In this document: piece by piece, positions 25,285 to 34,011 of the stretch | Position numbering within the stretch: the stretch's first letter is position 1 | How the letters are laid out: each line of letters starts with the position of its first letter | Origin: Pedobacter kyonggii | GTDB lineage: Bacteria; Bacteroidota; Bacteroidia; Sphingobacteriales; Sphingobacteriaceae | Reading direction: 5' to 3' | DNA: 40,478 bases | Assembly: GCF_004310665.1 (NCBI RefSeq) | Contig: NZ_SIXF01000040.1 | Location: forward strand, 1 to 40,478 | Translations under genes and position numbers: made by a program | The notes under the pieces: model-generated | The model's database searches: none | What the model saw: the letters and a program-made list of their open reading frames with translations, nothing else | Told to the model about the DNA's origin: nothing

Positions 25285-25600
25285 TTTTGGTCTATTCTTT
25301 TATTTATGGCCTTTTGTTATATAATAACCTTCCATAAGGATTCTTCGTTATAATACAAATGATAAATTCTAAAAGTCAGGCGTCATTCCCGCGCAGGCGG
25401 GAATCTTAAAGCTAGGGCATTATGATTCCCAATCAAGCTGGTAATGACGAACCGCCTATATTTTCATCCCAAGCTAAGAACCAACCTTACATTAGCCAAG
25501 CTTTAATATTTACATCAATAATATGGTTTTTTATGAAATAATTTATTCTTAAATTCTTAGGATTTTACAAATAGGGGTTGACCATATAGCATGTAAGGAA
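25285..25600. repeat. Repeat-containing gap between kinase and regulator
   Basis: No gene is seen. CGTCATT (25381-25387) pairs with AATGACG (25443-25449), enclosing ATTCCCGC-gcag-GCGGGAAT (25385-25404). This is a nested dispersed hairpin, typical of GTCATTCCCGC-type intergenic repeats in this lineage. The rest is A/T-rich with no clear promoter. Confidence 0.7.
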
Positions 25601-27139
25601 CTAATCCAATTGCAAAGTTAAATGAACAAAAAACTCATTGGCGCTTTCGCGGATGATTAATTCATGTTTTCCATAATAAAGTAATGATAAACGTTGTTTA
25701 ACATTTTCAAGTCCGATGCCACTTTTTAATTTTTCCGGATCGTTATCTGCCTTAATGTAAATGCTATTACTTACATCAAAATACAAAGTTTTTTCTTTGG
25801 TTTGCAAGGTAATTTTAATGTACGAGGGCTGTTGCAAACTAATACCATGTTTAAATGCATTTTCGATAAATGGAATCAACAGCATCGGGGTAATCTGAAG
25901 GTTATTTAACTGCTCTTCAATATGCGTGTCGATCCTAATATCTGCAGAGCGAGAGGTACGCAGCTTTTGTAAATCAATATAATTGTTAAGGTATTCTACC
26001 TCTCGGGTTAATGAGATTTTATCCTGGGTATTTTCATGGAGCATAAAACGCATCATATCGCCCAGTTTCTGGATCCCTTCGCCCGTTCTTTCTGCATTTT
26101 CCTGCAAAGCTGTTCCAAATAGTGTATTTAAAGCGTTGAACAAAAAGTGTGGGTTGATCTGTGATTTTAAGAAATTAAGATTCGCATCCGATTTGCCCAA
26201 CTCTGTTTTAAGCATTTGGATTTCACTGAGTTTTTCGAATTTATGCTTGTAAATATACCAGGCAGATGGAGTCGTAACGCAGATTAAGCATATGGCGTTC
26301 AAAATTAAAGTAATTGGTACCACTTCCCCATTGCGCATAAAAGGGATAAGAACCATCAACAGCAGTAATGAAATGATAATGGTTAAACCTACATTTCCCC
26401 AAAAATATCGGCCAAAACCTTTAAAATTCTTTCTAAGATTTGGAATAATGTAATAAATAGCGCAAAAAGCAAAGAAAATGTTCACTGGCGGTACAATTAG
26501 CCAAACGATCAATATTTCATAGTCTATCCTTACAGAAAATATAGCTGCAAAAATCATCAGTGTAATCAGCCAGATCCTGGTAGCGGTAAAAAGTTCTGAA
26601 ATGATATTTTTATTAAAGCTTTTTAGAAATTGAATTCTATTTAACATTTCAAGACCACGCTCGTTAAAATATGCATAGGCATTAAAGATTAGATATAGAA
26701 AGAAAATATAGGTAAATGCCTCGCCAAAAAAGATCCCATAAGCGTTATCGATGTTATCATATTCTAACAGGCGGTAAGCTTGAGAATAAGTGTTAAAAAC
26801 CATCCATGCAACAACGGAAAACGATGTGACTAAAATACTAAGAATGAGATTGAGCGTTACGTTTTTTTTATTTGCCAGTTGTGGCATGAAGCAAAAATTG
26901 AACAATAAAAAACTGATGTACAAAATGCTGATCTTAAATAATTCGGGGACAAAGTAATTTGACATTACACTATAATCAATCTGGCCTTCTTCAAAACGAT
27001 AAGAATTGCCTCTGCTGTAAATAGTGGATGAACAGATGCTGATCAACGCCAGAATATATAGTGTTGTAGAAATCCAAAACTCAAGCTGGTTGATGTTTTT
27101 GGTTTTTATTGTTGATGGGTTGCCTGAAAGAATTACCAT
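25601..27139 (-). CDS. LytS-like sensor histidine kinase
   Basis: I prefer the ATG at 27139 (MVILSGNPST, 512 residues); an upstream ATG at 27184 would add 15 residues. About seven to eight membrane segments fill the first 320 residues; then comes a His_kinase (PF06580) dimerisation element SQINPHFLFNALNTLF, with the phospho-acceptor His near residue 330 and the family NPHFLFN motif. The C-terminal ATPase has PFIENAFKHGI (N box) and SGIGLENVKQRL (G box). Such kinases phosphorylate LytTR regulators, here probably 24610-25284. No extracytoplasmic sensor domain is evident. A 14-16 bp palindrome lies about 130 bp upstream. Confidence 0.92.
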   Translation of the reverse strand: MVILSGNPSTIKTKNINQLEFWISTTLYILALISICSSTIYSRGNSYRFEEGQIDYSVMSNYFVPELFKISILYISFLLFNFCFMPQLANKKNVTLNLILSILVTSFSVVAWMVFNTYSQAYRLLEYDNIDNAYGIFFGEAFTYIFFLYLIFNAYAYFNERGLEMLNRIQFLKSFNKNIISELFTATRIWLITLMIFAAIFSVRIDYEILIVWLIVPPVNIFFAFCAIYYIIPNLRKNFKGFGRYFWGNVGLTIIISLLLLMVLIPFMRNGEVVPITLILNAICLICVTTPSAWYIYKHKFEKLSEIQMLKTELGKSDANLNFLKSQINPHFLFNALNTLFGTALQENAERTGEGIQKLGDMMRFMLHENTQDKISLTREVEYLNNYIDLQKLRTSRSADIRIDTHIEEQLNNLQITPMLLIPFIENAFKHGISLQQPSYIKITLQTKEKTLYFDVSNSIYIKADNDPEKLKSGIGLENVKQRLSLLYYGKHELIIRESANEFFVHLTLQLD

Positions 27140-27269
27140 TTGTTTTAGTTTATACCACAATTTTACGAAGAGTATCGGCATCAATATTTAAAATGTGATG
27201 GATTGGCCAAAAAATGTGATGAATGAACAGGATTTTTAGGATTATTTGATTTTAAGATCGACTTTCTTT

Positions 27270-27317
27270 AGAGTTGTCAACTTTCATAGACCCACTCGCT
27301 AGAAAGTTGACAACTCT
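27270..27317. repeat. Dispersed palindrome, copy 2 (16-bp perfect stem)
   Basis: AGAGTTGTCAACTTTC (27270-27285) pairs perfectly with GAAAGTTGACAACTCT (27302-27317) around 16 loop bases. It shares its stem and loop pattern with 9651-9697. It lies upstream of the histidine kinase, where a terminator would have no obvious use. Confidence 0.85.
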
Positions 27318-27384
27318 TGATTGATGTGTGAAGGCGTTCTCATCAAACTGTTATTGGATACAGGAATTGATTAAACGTTGAATT

Positions 27385-27528
27385 TGGTGTCGGATAGTAA
27401 TATCCAACACCACGAAAAGAATCCTAATTCCATGTAGCCGTGCAGTCAGATGTTACCATCTGACTGGTAGTTGGATTGATACCCAACTGAATAATTAAGA
27501 TTAGCGTCAAATAGAAATATCTGACACC
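27385..27528. repeat. Cluster of REP-like hairpins
   Basis: Within about 145 bp are four stem-loops: TGGTGTCGGATA-gtaa-TATCCAACACCA (27385-27412, one mismatch), CAGTCAGATG-ttac-CATCTGACTG (27443-27466, perfect), AGTTGG-attgatac-CCAACT (27469-27488) and GTCAAATA-gaaa-TATCTGAC (27506-27525, one mismatch). The first, second and fourth share a GTCxGATA-n4-TATCxGAC pattern. No REP-associated transposase is in the window. This fills much of the 494-bp gap before the ArsC-like gene. Confidence 0.75.
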
Positions 27529-27633
27529 ACATCCAAATTTTATTATCTTTGAGACGGATTGTTGGCTTGGTTACCATCATCCATTTTACATTTTTCCATT
27601 TATCCTTCACTCGTTCAAAATTCAATAATTTAT

Positions 27634-27981
27634 ATGACCGTTTACGGAATTCCAAATTGCAATACAGTTAAAAAATCGCTCGATTGGTTAAAAGCACATC
27701 AGGTTGATTTTGAATTTCACGATTTCAAGAAAAAAGGCGTTACAACTGAAAAATTAAATGAATGGTGTAATACCTTCGGTTGGGAAACGGTATTAAACCG
27801 CAAAGGTTTAACCTGGAAGAAACTCACTAAAGAAGAGCAGGCTAAAATTGATAACCAAGATTTGGCGATAGCTTATTTAAAAGAAAATACCAGCGCAATA
27901 AAACGTCCGATTATTGAGCAGAACAACAAAGCCATATTAATTGGATTTGATGATGACAATTATTTAAAAACACTAACCTAA
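27634..27981 (+). CDS. ArsC/Spx-family protein (YffB-like)
   Basis: A 115-residue thioredoxin-fold protein; start at ATG 27634 (MTVYGIPNCNTV), since the upstream in-frame TTG region is not protein-like. Pattern YGIPNCNTVKKSLDWL (Cys9) followed by VDFEFHDFKKKGVT is the YffB/Spx arsenate-reductase-like signature. Family members act as thiol reductases or regulators; the single CxxT/S-type site does not suggest arsenate detoxification by itself, and no ars genes are near. TATCTTTG at 27544-27551 may be the -7 box, about 83 bp upstream. Confidence 0.88.
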   Translation: MTVYGIPNCNTVKKSLDWLKAHQVDFEFHDFKKKGVTTEKLNEWCNTFGWETVLNRKGLTWKKLTKEEQAKIDNQDLAIAYLKENTSAIKRPIIEQNNKAILIGFDDDNYLKTLT

Positions 27982-28049
27982 TTCAATTGTTCTAATGTTA
28001 AAGTTTGTTAAATGCAGCTTTTAAATGTCGAACTAAGTTACTTTTGAGT

Positions 28050-28790
28050 ATGTACAAACTGATTATTTTTCTATTGCTTGCCTTGCCAATTGGCATTTTT
28101 GCTCAAACGGTAACTACAGGTACGGTTTTCGATTATTCGAAAAAAACGCTTTCTCTTCCTGGTGTCAGTATCAGAAATCTGAACAGTAAAAAATCAACCA
28201 GTACAAATAAAGAGGGTAGGTATACCATTAGTGCCAATATTGGCGATCTTTTAGAGTTTTCTGCCGTTGGATATCATACCGATACACTGTACTTAACCAA
28301 CCTATTAAATAGAACGATATACCTTCCGGTTAAGTCGAATAGCTTAAAAGATGTAGATATTACAGCAGTGCGGATGAATAGTCAGGTTACAGATGCAAAA
28401 GATCCGTTGGCTGAAAAATATACGCTACTGAGTACGGGCGGAAATTTAAATCGCAAGCGTATGAAAGATAAGGTTGGTGGTTTAAACCTAAATCTGGGTT
28501 ATGGTAAATATAAAAGACAGCAGCGCAAAGAAGCCGATCTAGAAGAAAAAGAGATGTATCTCGAAGAGATTGATGAAAATTTTACCGCAAAAGCCATTAC
28601 GGATATGACCAAGCTAGAGGGTGAAGAACTTAAAAATTTCATGATTATTTATCGCCCTTCGGTGGAGGCCGTAAAGGCAGAAAGGCCATACCGTTATGCT
28701 TATTATATTTCTCGTGCCTTTGTAGCATGGAAAAAATTAACCCCGCAAGAAAGAAAATTACAGGATCTACCCAAATTAAAAGCGAATTAA
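28050..28790 (+). CDS. Exported carboxypeptidase-regulatory-domain protein
   Basis: A 246-residue protein from the ATG at 28050, with a signal peptide (MYKLIIFLLLALPIGIF, ending AQ). Residues about 20-100 are a CarboxypepD_reg-like beta-sandwich: VFDYSKKTLSLPGVSIRNLN and TNKEGRYTISANIGDLLEFSAVGY. The C-terminal half is charged and helical (KRQQRKEADLEEKEMYLEEI), with no TonB-dependent receptor barrel. Similar stand-alone proteins are common in Bacteroidota and may be surface or periplasmic; the function is unknown. It resembles the module inserted in the A2M protein in this window. Confidence 0.86.
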   Translation: MYKLIIFLLLALPIGIFAQTVTTGTVFDYSKKTLSLPGVSIRNLNSKKSTSTNKEGRYTISANIGDLLEFSAVGYHTDTLYLTNLLNRTIYLPVKSNSLKDVDITAVRMNSQVTDAKDPLAEKYTLLSTGGNLNRKRMKDKVGGLNLNLGYGKYKRQQRKEADLEEKEMYLEEIDENFTAKAITDMTKLEGEELKNFMIIYRPSVEAVKAERPYRYAYYISRAFVAWKKLTPQERKLQDLPKLKAN

Positions 28791-28895
28791 TATTCGGTAG
28801 CATTATAAACCATCATTGGTAACATTATAACCACATATAAATCTATACGTGGTTATTTTTTATATTTACCGCCTGATTACAATCTTATTATTATC

Positions 28896-30881
28896 ATGAA
28901 ATTGACTAAACTAATAACTTTTTGTTTAGTTTGTTGCGTTTTTGCCTTTTCTGCATCGGCCCAACAAGCTACAACACCGGCGCCAGTTACCAATTATAAC
29001 CCTGTTGAAGCCTTTGGCCCACTATTTTATACACAAAACGGGAATGAATTCCGCTCTGCAATTGGGGCGCCCGGGCCAAAATATTGGCAGAACCGCGTTG
29101 ATTACAACATTACCGCTAGTCTCGATGAAACAAAAAACATGGTTACGGGTACCGTTAACATTACCTACAAAAATAATAGTCCCGATAAATTGCCCTATTT
29201 ATGGCTGCAATTAGACCAGAATACTTTTAAAGAAACTTCACGTGGCTATGCCATTACGCCAGCGCGTAGCCGTTATGGTGCACAAGGTGAAAAATTTGAT
29301 GGGGGATATAAAATCCAGAATATCAGTGTTTCGCAAAAAGCTGCTGCTGTAAAATTTACTTCTTTGGTAGAAGATACACGCATGCAGATCCGTTTAGACC
29401 AACCAATGGCAGCCAATGGCGATATTGTAACGATTAAAATGGACTATTCTTTTATTGTACCAAAAGAAGGATCGGACAGAACAGGACATTTAACTACAAA
29501 AAATGGTGAAATTTTTGCCATTGCACAGTGGTTTCCGCGGATGTGTGTGTATGATGATGTAATTGGATGGAATACTTTGCCTTATTGGGGCGGCGGTGAG
29601 TTTTATTGCGAGTATGGCGATATTAATTTTGCCATTACCGCACCGGCAAGCCATATCGTAATGGGCTCGGGCGAATTGTTAAACCCTGCTGAAGTTTTTA
29701 CCCCTGAGCAGTTAAAAAGATGGAACGCGGCTAAACTAAGCGATGCGACTGTACACATCCGTAGCGAGGCAGAAGTAACCGATCCGAAATCACGTCCGGC
29801 GAAAGACAAATTAACCTGGAGATTTAAAATCTTAAATGCACGCGATGCGGCCTGGGCTTCATCTAAATCTTTTGTATTAGATGCAGCAAGAATCAATTTG
29901 CCAAGCGGTAAAAAATCTCTGGCTGTTTCTGCACAACCTGTAGAAAGCAACGGTGTTGATGCATATGGCCGTGGGGTAGAATATGTGAAATCTTCCATTG
30001 AGCATTATTCTACAAAATGGTTCGAATATCCATATCCTATGGCGGTTAATGTAGCGACTAATATTGGCGGTATGGAATATCCTGGTATTGTGTTTTGTGG
30101 TTGGAAAGCTAAAAAAGCAGGCGCATGGGGCGTAATTGACCACGAATTCGGCCATACCTGGTTTCCAATGATTGTAGGATCTAACGAACGTAAATATGGT
30201 TGGATGGATGAAGGTTTTAATACTTTTATCAACGGCATTTCTAAGAAAAACTTCAACAATGGCGAATACGCTGGTCCTCCGGCTGATTTAAACCGAATTG
30301 GTAAAGCGCTTATTGGTAATCCGATTTACGAAAACATTATGCAGATGCCAGATGGTATGGCCGAAAGAAATATTGGAGTTAACCTTTACAGCAAACCTGG
30401 ATGGGGCTTAGATATCTTGAGAAATCAGATTTTAGGTGAAGACCGTTTTGATTATGCTTTCCGTCAATATATTAAAAACTGGGCATTTAAACATCCAACC
30501 CCATTTGATTTCTTTCGTTCAATGGAGAATGGTGCAGGCGAAGATTTAGCCTGGTTCTGGAGAAGCTGGTGGTTAAACAACTGGAAAATGGATCAGGGTA
30601 TTGCTGGTGTTGAGGCCATTAAGCAGGACGATAAATTGGTAGGTTATGCGATTAAAGTTGTAAACCTGGAGAAAATGCCAATGCCAATTATTCTGCATGT
30701 TAAAACCAAAAGCGGTAAAATGGATATTGTAAAAGTTCCGGTTGATGTTTGGATGAAAAACGCAACCTGGTTGGTACGTTACCCAACAACTGAAGAGATC
30801 GAGTCAGTTACTTTAGATCCTGATAAAGTATTGCCAGATTCGAATATGGATAATAATACCTGGACAGCTACAGGTAACTAA
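28896..30881 (+). CDS. M1-family metallopeptidase (aminopeptidase), secreted
   Basis: A 661-residue secreted protein with a signal peptide ending near SASAQ. The N-terminal beta domain (about 60-320) contains [21 protein letters not shown], a typical M1 start, and the catalytic domain has HEFGH (His416-His420) with Glu439 in WMDEGF, exactly 18 residues later, the M1 zinc site. A GAMEN exopeptidase motif appears as GGMEYPGI (about 389-396). These enzymes take amino acids from peptide N-termini. TATATTTA just upstream (near 28861) is a weak promoter candidate. A terminator follows at 30905. Confidence 0.94.
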   Translation: MKLTKLITFCLVCCVFAFSASAQQATTPAPVTNYNPVEAFGPLFYTQNGNEFRSAIGAPGPKYWQNRVDYNITASLDETKNMVTGTVNITYKNNSPDKLPYLWLQLDQNTFKETSRGYAITPARSRYGAQGEKFDGGYKIQNISVSQKAAAVKFTSLVEDTRMQIRLDQPMAANGDIVTIKMDYSFIVPKEGSDRTGHLTTKNGEIFAIAQWFPRMCVYDDVIGWNTLPYWGGGEFYCEYGDINFAITAPASHIVMGSGELLNPAEVFTPEQLKRWNAAKLSDATVHIRSEAEVTDPKSRPAKDKLTWRFKILNARDAAWASSKSFVLDAARINLPSGKKSLAVSAQPVESNGVDAYGRGVEYVKSSIEHYSTKWFEYPYPMAVNVATNIGGMEYPGIVFCGWKAKKAGAWGVIDHEFGHTWFPMIVGSNERKYGWMDEGFNTFINGISKKNFNNGEYAGPPADLNRIGKALIGNPIYENIMQMPDGMAERNIGVNLYSKPGWGLDILRNQILGEDRFDYAFRQYIKNWAFKHPTPFDFFRSMENGAGEDLAWFWRSWWLNNWKMDQGIAGVEAIKQDDKLVGYAIKVVNLEKMPMPIILHVKTKSGKMDIVKVPVDVWMKNATWLVRYPTTEEIESVTLDPDKVLPDSNMDNNTWTATGN

Positions 30882-30904
30882 ATTTAGCCTGAATAATTAA
30901 TTAT

Positions 30905-30940
30905 AGCCTCCTGACTTTAAAGATCAGGAGGCTTTTTATT
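30905..30940 (+). terminator. Terminator after the M1 peptidase
   Basis: AGCCTCCTGA (30905-30914) pairs with TCAGGAGGCT (30924-30933) around nine bases, followed by TTTTTATT. Confidence 0.92.
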
Positions 30941-31002
30941 GCAAACAACCGACGGTTTACTATTTCTTATCGAATAATTTAGCACCTGTTAATTTATAGC
31001 AA

Positions 31003-31410
31003 ATGGAAAAACCTAATTTAGAAATTACTAACCCCGCAGGTATATACGATCCCCGTCCGCATGGATATTCTCACGTTGCTTCAGTTTCAGCCAATTCCTC
31101 ACTTGTATTTGTTGCAGGCCAGGGTGGTAGCAGAACCGATGGCATACTGAGTGATGATTTCAGGACACAGGTAAGTATTGTATTCGAAAATATTGCTTTG
31201 GCTTTAAAAAGTAAGGGCTTAACTATGGCCAATATTGCAAAGCTCACCACATTGGTGGTAGATTATGATGAGGAGAAACATCATATCTTAATAGAAGAGT
31301 CTACTAAAATATGGCCAGATCTAAAATTTCCAGTGAATACACTCATTCCTGTACAGCGACTGGCTTTAAGTGGAATGCTGATTGAAATTGATGCCACAGC
31401 CATTGGCTAA
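31003..31410 (+). CDS. RidA-family protein
   Basis: A 135-residue YjgF/YER057c/UK114 protein. Members such as RidA hydrolyse reactive enamine/imine intermediates made by PLP enzymes; other subfamilies have varied roles. Visible are VFVAGQGG (strand near the active cleft), a central helix NIALALKSKGLTMANI, and the C-terminal TLIPVQRLALSGMLIEIDA with the conserved Arg. The start of the protein (NPAGIYDPRPHGYSHV) agrees with the family. It lies 15 bp before a methyltransferase gene, so they may be co-transcribed. The exact subfamily is not determined. Confidence 0.92.
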   Translation: MEKPNLEITNPAGIYDPRPHGYSHVASVSANSSLVFVAGQGGSRTDGILSDDFRTQVSIVFENIALALKSKGLTMANIAKLTTLVVDYDEEKHHILIEESTKIWPDLKFPVNTLIPVQRLALSGMLIEIDATAIG

Positions 31411-31425
31411 TTCAAAGACTTTAAG

Positions 31426-32034
31426 ATGGAAAAAGGAGAACGCAAAAACGTTTATAAGGCTTACAATAAGATGGGTAAATGGTTTGCCGAAAACCGCTAT
31501 GCTGGTTTAGAGGAGAAAACCTATTTGGACGATTTACTTAAGCGGGTGCCTTCAAATGCAATTATTTTAGATTTGGGCTGCGGCAACGGAAAACCTATAT
31601 TGGAATATCTGATTAACCAAAAGGTAAACGTTCTCGGAATCGATGCCAGTACAACGATGCTAGAATTGGCCAGACTAAATTTTCCAGACACACAGTTTAT
31701 GCTGAAGGATATGCGTAAACTTGATTTAGCTGAAAAATTCGATGCGATAGTTGCCTGGCATAGCTTTTTTCATCTCCCAGCAGCCGATCAGCCTGGTATG
31801 TTCAGTATTTTTAGGCATCACCTTAAACCAAATGGTGTTTTGTTGTTTACCTCGGGAACGGATAGAGGAGAGGTTTGGGGGATGAATGGTGGTGAAAACT
31901 TATTTCATGATTCTTTAGATACAGATGAATATCGATCATTGCTTGAATCCAATCATTTTGAAGTACTTAGCCATATAATAAACGATCCTGATTGTGGCGG
32001 CGCAAATGTTTGGATGGCGCAATATAAACCCTGA
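31426..32034 (+). CDS. Class I SAM-dependent methyltransferase
   Basis: A 202-residue Rossmann-fold methyltransferase: motif I is ILDLGCGNGKP (SAM binding), motif II acidic residue in VLGIDAST, then FMLKDMRKLDL and AIVAWHSFFHLP. The acceptor substrate cannot be told. It starts 15 bp after RidA and ends 23 bp before the VF530-type gene, forming a short unit. A TAAATTTG promoter box for the next gene lies over its 3' end. Confidence 0.92.
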   Translation: MEKGERKNVYKAYNKMGKWFAENRYAGLEEKTYLDDLLKRVPSNAIILDLGCGNGKPILEYLINQKVNVLGIDASTTMLELARLNFPDTQFMLKDMRKLDLAEKFDAIVAWHSFFHLPAADQPGMFSIFRHHLKPNGVLLFTSGTDRGEVWGMNGGENLFHDSLDTDEYRSLLESNHFEVLSHIINDPDCGGANVWMAQYKP

Positions 32035-32042
32035 TAAATTTG
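32035..32042 (+). promoter_or_regulatory. Probable -7 promoter box for the VF530-type gene
   Basis: TAAATTTG matches TAnnTTTG, starts one base after the methyltransferase stop, and lies 15 bp before the next ATG. A TTTG at 32009-32012 is 22 bp upstream, a plausible -33 element. A second match, TAACTTTG at 32046-32053, is too near the ATG. Confidence 0.4.
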
Positions 32043-32057
32043 CCTTAACTTTGCAGC

Positions 32058-32279
32058 ATGGCCGAACAGCAAAAAAACAATCCCTTACACGGTATTACTT
32101 TAGAAAAAATTGTAACCGATCTTCAGGTACACTATGGTTGGGAAAAACTGGGATCATTGATCAGGATTGATTGTTTTAATAATAATCAAACTATAAAATC
32201 GAGCTTAAAATTTTTAAGAAGAATGCCCTGGGCCCGTAAAAAGGTAGAAGAATTATATCTTGATACGTTTCATAAATGA
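32058..32279 (+). CDS. VF530-family DNA-binding protein
   Basis: A 73-residue protein matching VF530/DUF2132: NPLHGITLEKIVTDLQVHYG, then WEKLGSLIRIDCF and SLKFLRRMPWARKKVEELYL. The family has a small helical fold with reported DNA binding, of unknown role. It is cytoplasmic and probably has its own promoter at 32035-32042. Confidence 0.92.
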   Translation: MAEQQKNNPLHGITLEKIVTDLQVHYGWEKLGSLIRIDCFNNNQTIKSSLKFLRRMPWARKKVEELYLDTFHK

Positions 32280-32389
32280 TTGAATTTTGAATGAGTTCGA
32301 GATCAAATCCAACTTAGTTCATTCAATAATTAACGCTCCTTGCAACCTTTATCAAAGCACACTCGTCATCCTGATCTAAACCCTATCAA

Positions 32390-32788
32390 ATGAAAAATAT
32401 TTTCTATTGTTTTTTGCTGATGCTTGTGCTGAGCAGCTGTGCTATTTCAACCATGACAACGTTCTATTCCATGTCGAAAGGCAAAATAGATGTTCCTAAA
32501 AAAGAAAGTTATAGTGTAGTGTACCAAGCCAAATTTGGCGATGGTTTAACAGCCGATGTGGCTTACACCAATGAAAGTGGAAAACAGACAGAACTAAAAG
32601 AAGTTAACAGTGCCTGGGAAAAGACCGTAAGCTTAAGATCAGGAACGCACGTTCAGCTTAAAACTTTTGCAACTGCTAAATCAGAATCAAGAGGTGAGTA
32701 TAAAATCCTCGTAGATGGGAAAGTGGTTTCTGAGTATGTGCTGAACGGAAAAAAACTAAATTATACTTTCGCTTTCGACTTGCCTTAG
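32390..32788 (+). CDS. Small lipoprotein of unknown function
   Basis: A 132-residue protein with lipobox LSSC (lipidated Cys17) after a short signal. The mature part is beta-rich with a repeated two-sheet feel (SYSVVYQAKFGDGLTADVAY, KSESRGEYKILVDGKVVSEY) and no known motif; it resembles an Ig-like outer-membrane lipoprotein. No partner is evident, though another small exported protein gene follows within 80 bp. Confidence 0.8.
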   Translation: MKNIFYCFLLMLVLSSCAISTMTTFYSMSKGKIDVPKKESYSVVYQAKFGDGLTADVAYTNESGKQTELKEVNSAWEKTVSLRSGTHVQLKTFATAKSESRGEYKILVDGKVVSEYVLNGKKLNYTFAFDLP

Positions 32789-32866
32789 TTCATAAAATCT
32801 TCATGTTGATTTTCGAGATTTAATAGACAAAATAACAAGGTTTATTCATCATTAATCAATTTGAAA

Positions 32867-33025
32867 ATGAAAGCAATTAAAGTTTTAGTAATCACATTAG
32901 TAGCCGCTTTTACCATTAATACCGTAAGCGCTCAAACCACAACTCCGGCAAAAGCAGGTACAGTAAAATCGCAGACTAAAAAAGGTCATAAAAAACACCA
33001 TCATAAAAAGCACACAAAAAAGTAG
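32867..33025 (+). CDS. 52-residue secreted Lys/His-rich peptide
   Basis: A short frame missed by usual length limits: ATG at 32867, TAG at 33023-33025. It has a typical signal peptide (MKAIKVLVITLVAAFTINTV, then SAQ cleavage site), followed by TTTPAKAGTVKSQ and a tail TKKGHKKHHHKKHTKK. The mature product of about 29 residues would be strongly positive and could bind metal or polyanions (inference). It is 78 bp after the lipoprotein gene. No search was possible; the signal peptide and tail composition argue that it is real. Confidence 0.68.
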   Translation: MKAIKVLVITLVAAFTINTVSAQTTTPAKAGTVKSQTKKGHKKHHHKKHTKK

Positions 33026-33542
33026 CTAAAGCTTAAAAAAAGGCTTTATCATATTTGTAATTTCATTCGAACTTGTTATGTTGAGCTTTCCGATTGCGAT
33101 CGGGAATAAGTAGTCGAAACGTCTTGTGAGACATTTAAACAGACCCTTTCGCAGGCTACTATTGATAGATTTCAATAGAAAGGTCGTCATTGCGAGTCGG
33201 CTGAAAAGGCTTTCTCGCAATGACGATTCCTCGCAACCTATCACTGCAAAAAAAAACCGCTGTCATCTATATTGATTTATACAATAAATTAACCCTCAGG
33301 ATGACAACTCTATATTTATGATACAGCTTGTTTTGTTTGTTGAACAAAATATTTTTTCTACCACAATTTCATTTAGTGTCTTATTCCTATGTAAATGGGT
33401 AATTTTAGTAGTAGGAAGATAAAGGATCGAACAAGACGTTAATTGTTCTGCTGGCCTAACATTTTGGGTTTTGCCAAGTGTTTTCTATATATAGGTGGAT
33501 ATTTGTAACTTCGGATCAATTAAGTCCTTATTTGAAACCTTT
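33026..33542. repeat. Repeat-rich intergenic region
   Basis: No gene is supported in these 517 bp. CGTCATTGCGAG (33185-33196) pairs perfectly with CTCGCAATGACG (33214-33225); a GACAACTCT half-site of the 9651/27270 palindrome is at 33303-33311. Other parts resemble decayed dispersed repeats, including a GCTTTCCGATTGCGATCGGG stretch near 33085. A TTGTGTCTTATTCCTA-like A/T area precedes the next gene without a clear promoter. Confidence 0.65.
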
Positions 33543-34001
33543 ATGAAGAAAACTTTACCATTTATTCTTGCAATTTTACTAACCCTGTCTTTTTCTGCCT
33601 GTAAAAAAGGAGATATTAAAACCCTAAATAGTATTGGTTATGGATCATCATTTGGGATGTGTGTAGGCTATTGTTCCAATAATTTACTCATTAGCGACCT
33701 GAAACTTACTTTTTCTAAATCGAAAAACGGGCAAACAACTGATACTAAAACTTGTAGCAAAACAATTTCTGAAGCTGATATAAATGCAATTAAAAAAGAA
33801 CTGGATTTGGAGAAGATTTCGGCCCTGCCAGAAGTAATTGGCTGCCCTGATTGTGCTGATGGAGGAGCAGAGTGGATTACTATTAATGCCGATGGCAAAC
33901 AATATAAAATTACTTACGAGTATGGTAAAGCACCTAAAGAATTAGAAGCCGCAGTTGCGCGGTTAAAAGTACTTAGAGATAGCTTTAAGGATTGCAATTA
34001 A
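33543..34001 (+). CDS. Cysteine-rich lipoprotein of unknown function
   Basis: I start at ATG 33543 (MKKTLPFILAILLTLSFSAC), 152 residues, because this gives a clear lipobox FSAC (Cys20). The mature protein has six more cysteines: CVGYC, KTCSK, CPDC and DCN, an even number that suggests three disulfides or a metal site. The rest reads KSKNGQTTDTKTC and AEWITINADGKQYKITYEYG, a small beta-sheet fold. It is convergent with the rhodanese gene, ending 10 bp from its stop. Confidence 0.82.
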   Translation: MKKTLPFILAILLTLSFSACKKGDIKTLNSIGYGSSFGMCVGYCSNNLLISDLKLTFSKSKNGQTTDTKTCSKTISEADINAIKKELDLEKISALPEVIGCPDCADGGAEWITINADGKQYKITYEYGKAPKELEAAVARLKVLRDSFKDCN

Positions 34002-34011
34002 GTTTTAGCTT

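Noticed and set aside
27559-27633. Longer N-terminus for the ArsC-like protein from a TTG
   Set aside because: The extra 25 residues are not protein-like and begin in promoter sequence; family proteins start at MTVYGIPNC.
33026-33244. Minus-strand frame over repeats
   Set aside because: It follows dispersed hairpin sequence (GTCATTGCGAG type), and its residues mirror the repeats.
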